NCBI GenBank assembly: GCA_041695325.1
Contig: JBGFRC010000018.1
Location: 1-15,249 of the forward strand
Reading direction: 5' to 3'
Length of the DNA: 15,249 nucleotides
Source of the DNA: SURF-13 sp041695325
Lineage (GTDB): Bacteria; Pseudomonadota; Gammaproteobacteria; SURF-13
Below, one piece after another: positions 15,181-15,249 of this stretch (position 1 is its first letter; each line of letters starts with the position of its first letter). Position numbers and translations under genes: made by a program. The notes under the pieces are model-generated. The model did not search any database, was not told where the DNA came from, and was given only the letters and a program-made list of their open reading frames with translations.

Positions 15181-15249
15181 TGGGAAAGCAAGCCATTTCA
15201 GTTGTGCGGCCAACTTTTTGCGGGGTCGCAAGTGTGTGTTTTGTGGCTC
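15173..15249 (+). CDS. Possible start of a gene running off the right edge
   Basis: ATG 15173 with TGGGAG 6-7 nt upstream opens a frame (MVTGKASHFSCAANF, later CVFCG) that is still open at the window end after 25 codons. The start lies in the right arm of the inverted repeat. No family can be assigned, and it may be chance. Confidence 0.2.
   Translation, partial: MVTGKASHFSCAANFLRGRKCVFCG

Overview
The window looks like a GC-rich gammaproteobacterial chromosome segment. The evidence is a complete pqqABCDE cluster in canonical order, an OlsB/OlsA-type acyltransferase pair, a MoxR-DUF58-TgpA operon, and a PqqA peptide of the type seen in methylotrophic or alcohol-oxidising proteobacteria. The genus is not proven from this sequence. 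No PQQ-dependent dehydrogenase and no pqqF protease lie in the window.

Positions 1 to about 4570 form a decaying accessory island built on a type I restriction-modification locus. In order on the plus strand it holds: a 5'-truncated hsdM (methyltransferase) carrying several in-frame palindromic insertions; a possible 38-codon small ORF; an ORF6N-domain gene; a second, orphan hsdM 3' tail; an hsdS with an in-frame TGA whose second half is lost; the 3' half of an IS3-family transposase gene on the minus strand; and only the last ~70 codons of hsdR. The restriction function must be dead at this locus, while HsdM may still be made. The same 4.4 kb is studded with perfect hairpins, four of them exactly 13 bp stem + 3 nt loop (29 nt). 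It ends in a 157-nt stretch made almost entirely of back-to-back hairpins (4176-4332). This hairpin population is the most unusual signal in the window.

Positions 4568 to about 8080 hold a short acidic hypothetical gene convergent with the minus-strand operon pqqA-B-C-D-E. PqqA has the Glu16/Tyr20 pair. A good promoter lies upstream of pqqA, and an intrinsic terminator/attenuator sits between pqqA and pqqB. PqqB to PqqE are tightly spaced or overlapping.

Positions 8151 to 9300 hold minus-strand single genes: a small Cys-rich, probably exported protein whose start region looks damaged; a GGQ-containing release-factor-like protein with a basic tail; and a 23-residue membrane peptide with its own promoter and near-perfect Shine-Dalgarno sequence.

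Positions 9309 to 13171 are a minus-strand operon, MoxR AAA+ ATPase, DUF58 protein and TgpA-type transglutaminase, with a sigma70-like promoter at its head. Divergent from it, 13319 to 14888 on the plus strand encode an OlsB-like GNAT acyltransferase and a PlsC-type acyltransferase (probable OlsA), which together would make ornithine lipid. A small minus-strand ORF, perhaps truncated, converges on the latter and shares its stop bases. The window ends in a hairpin and a possible gene start.
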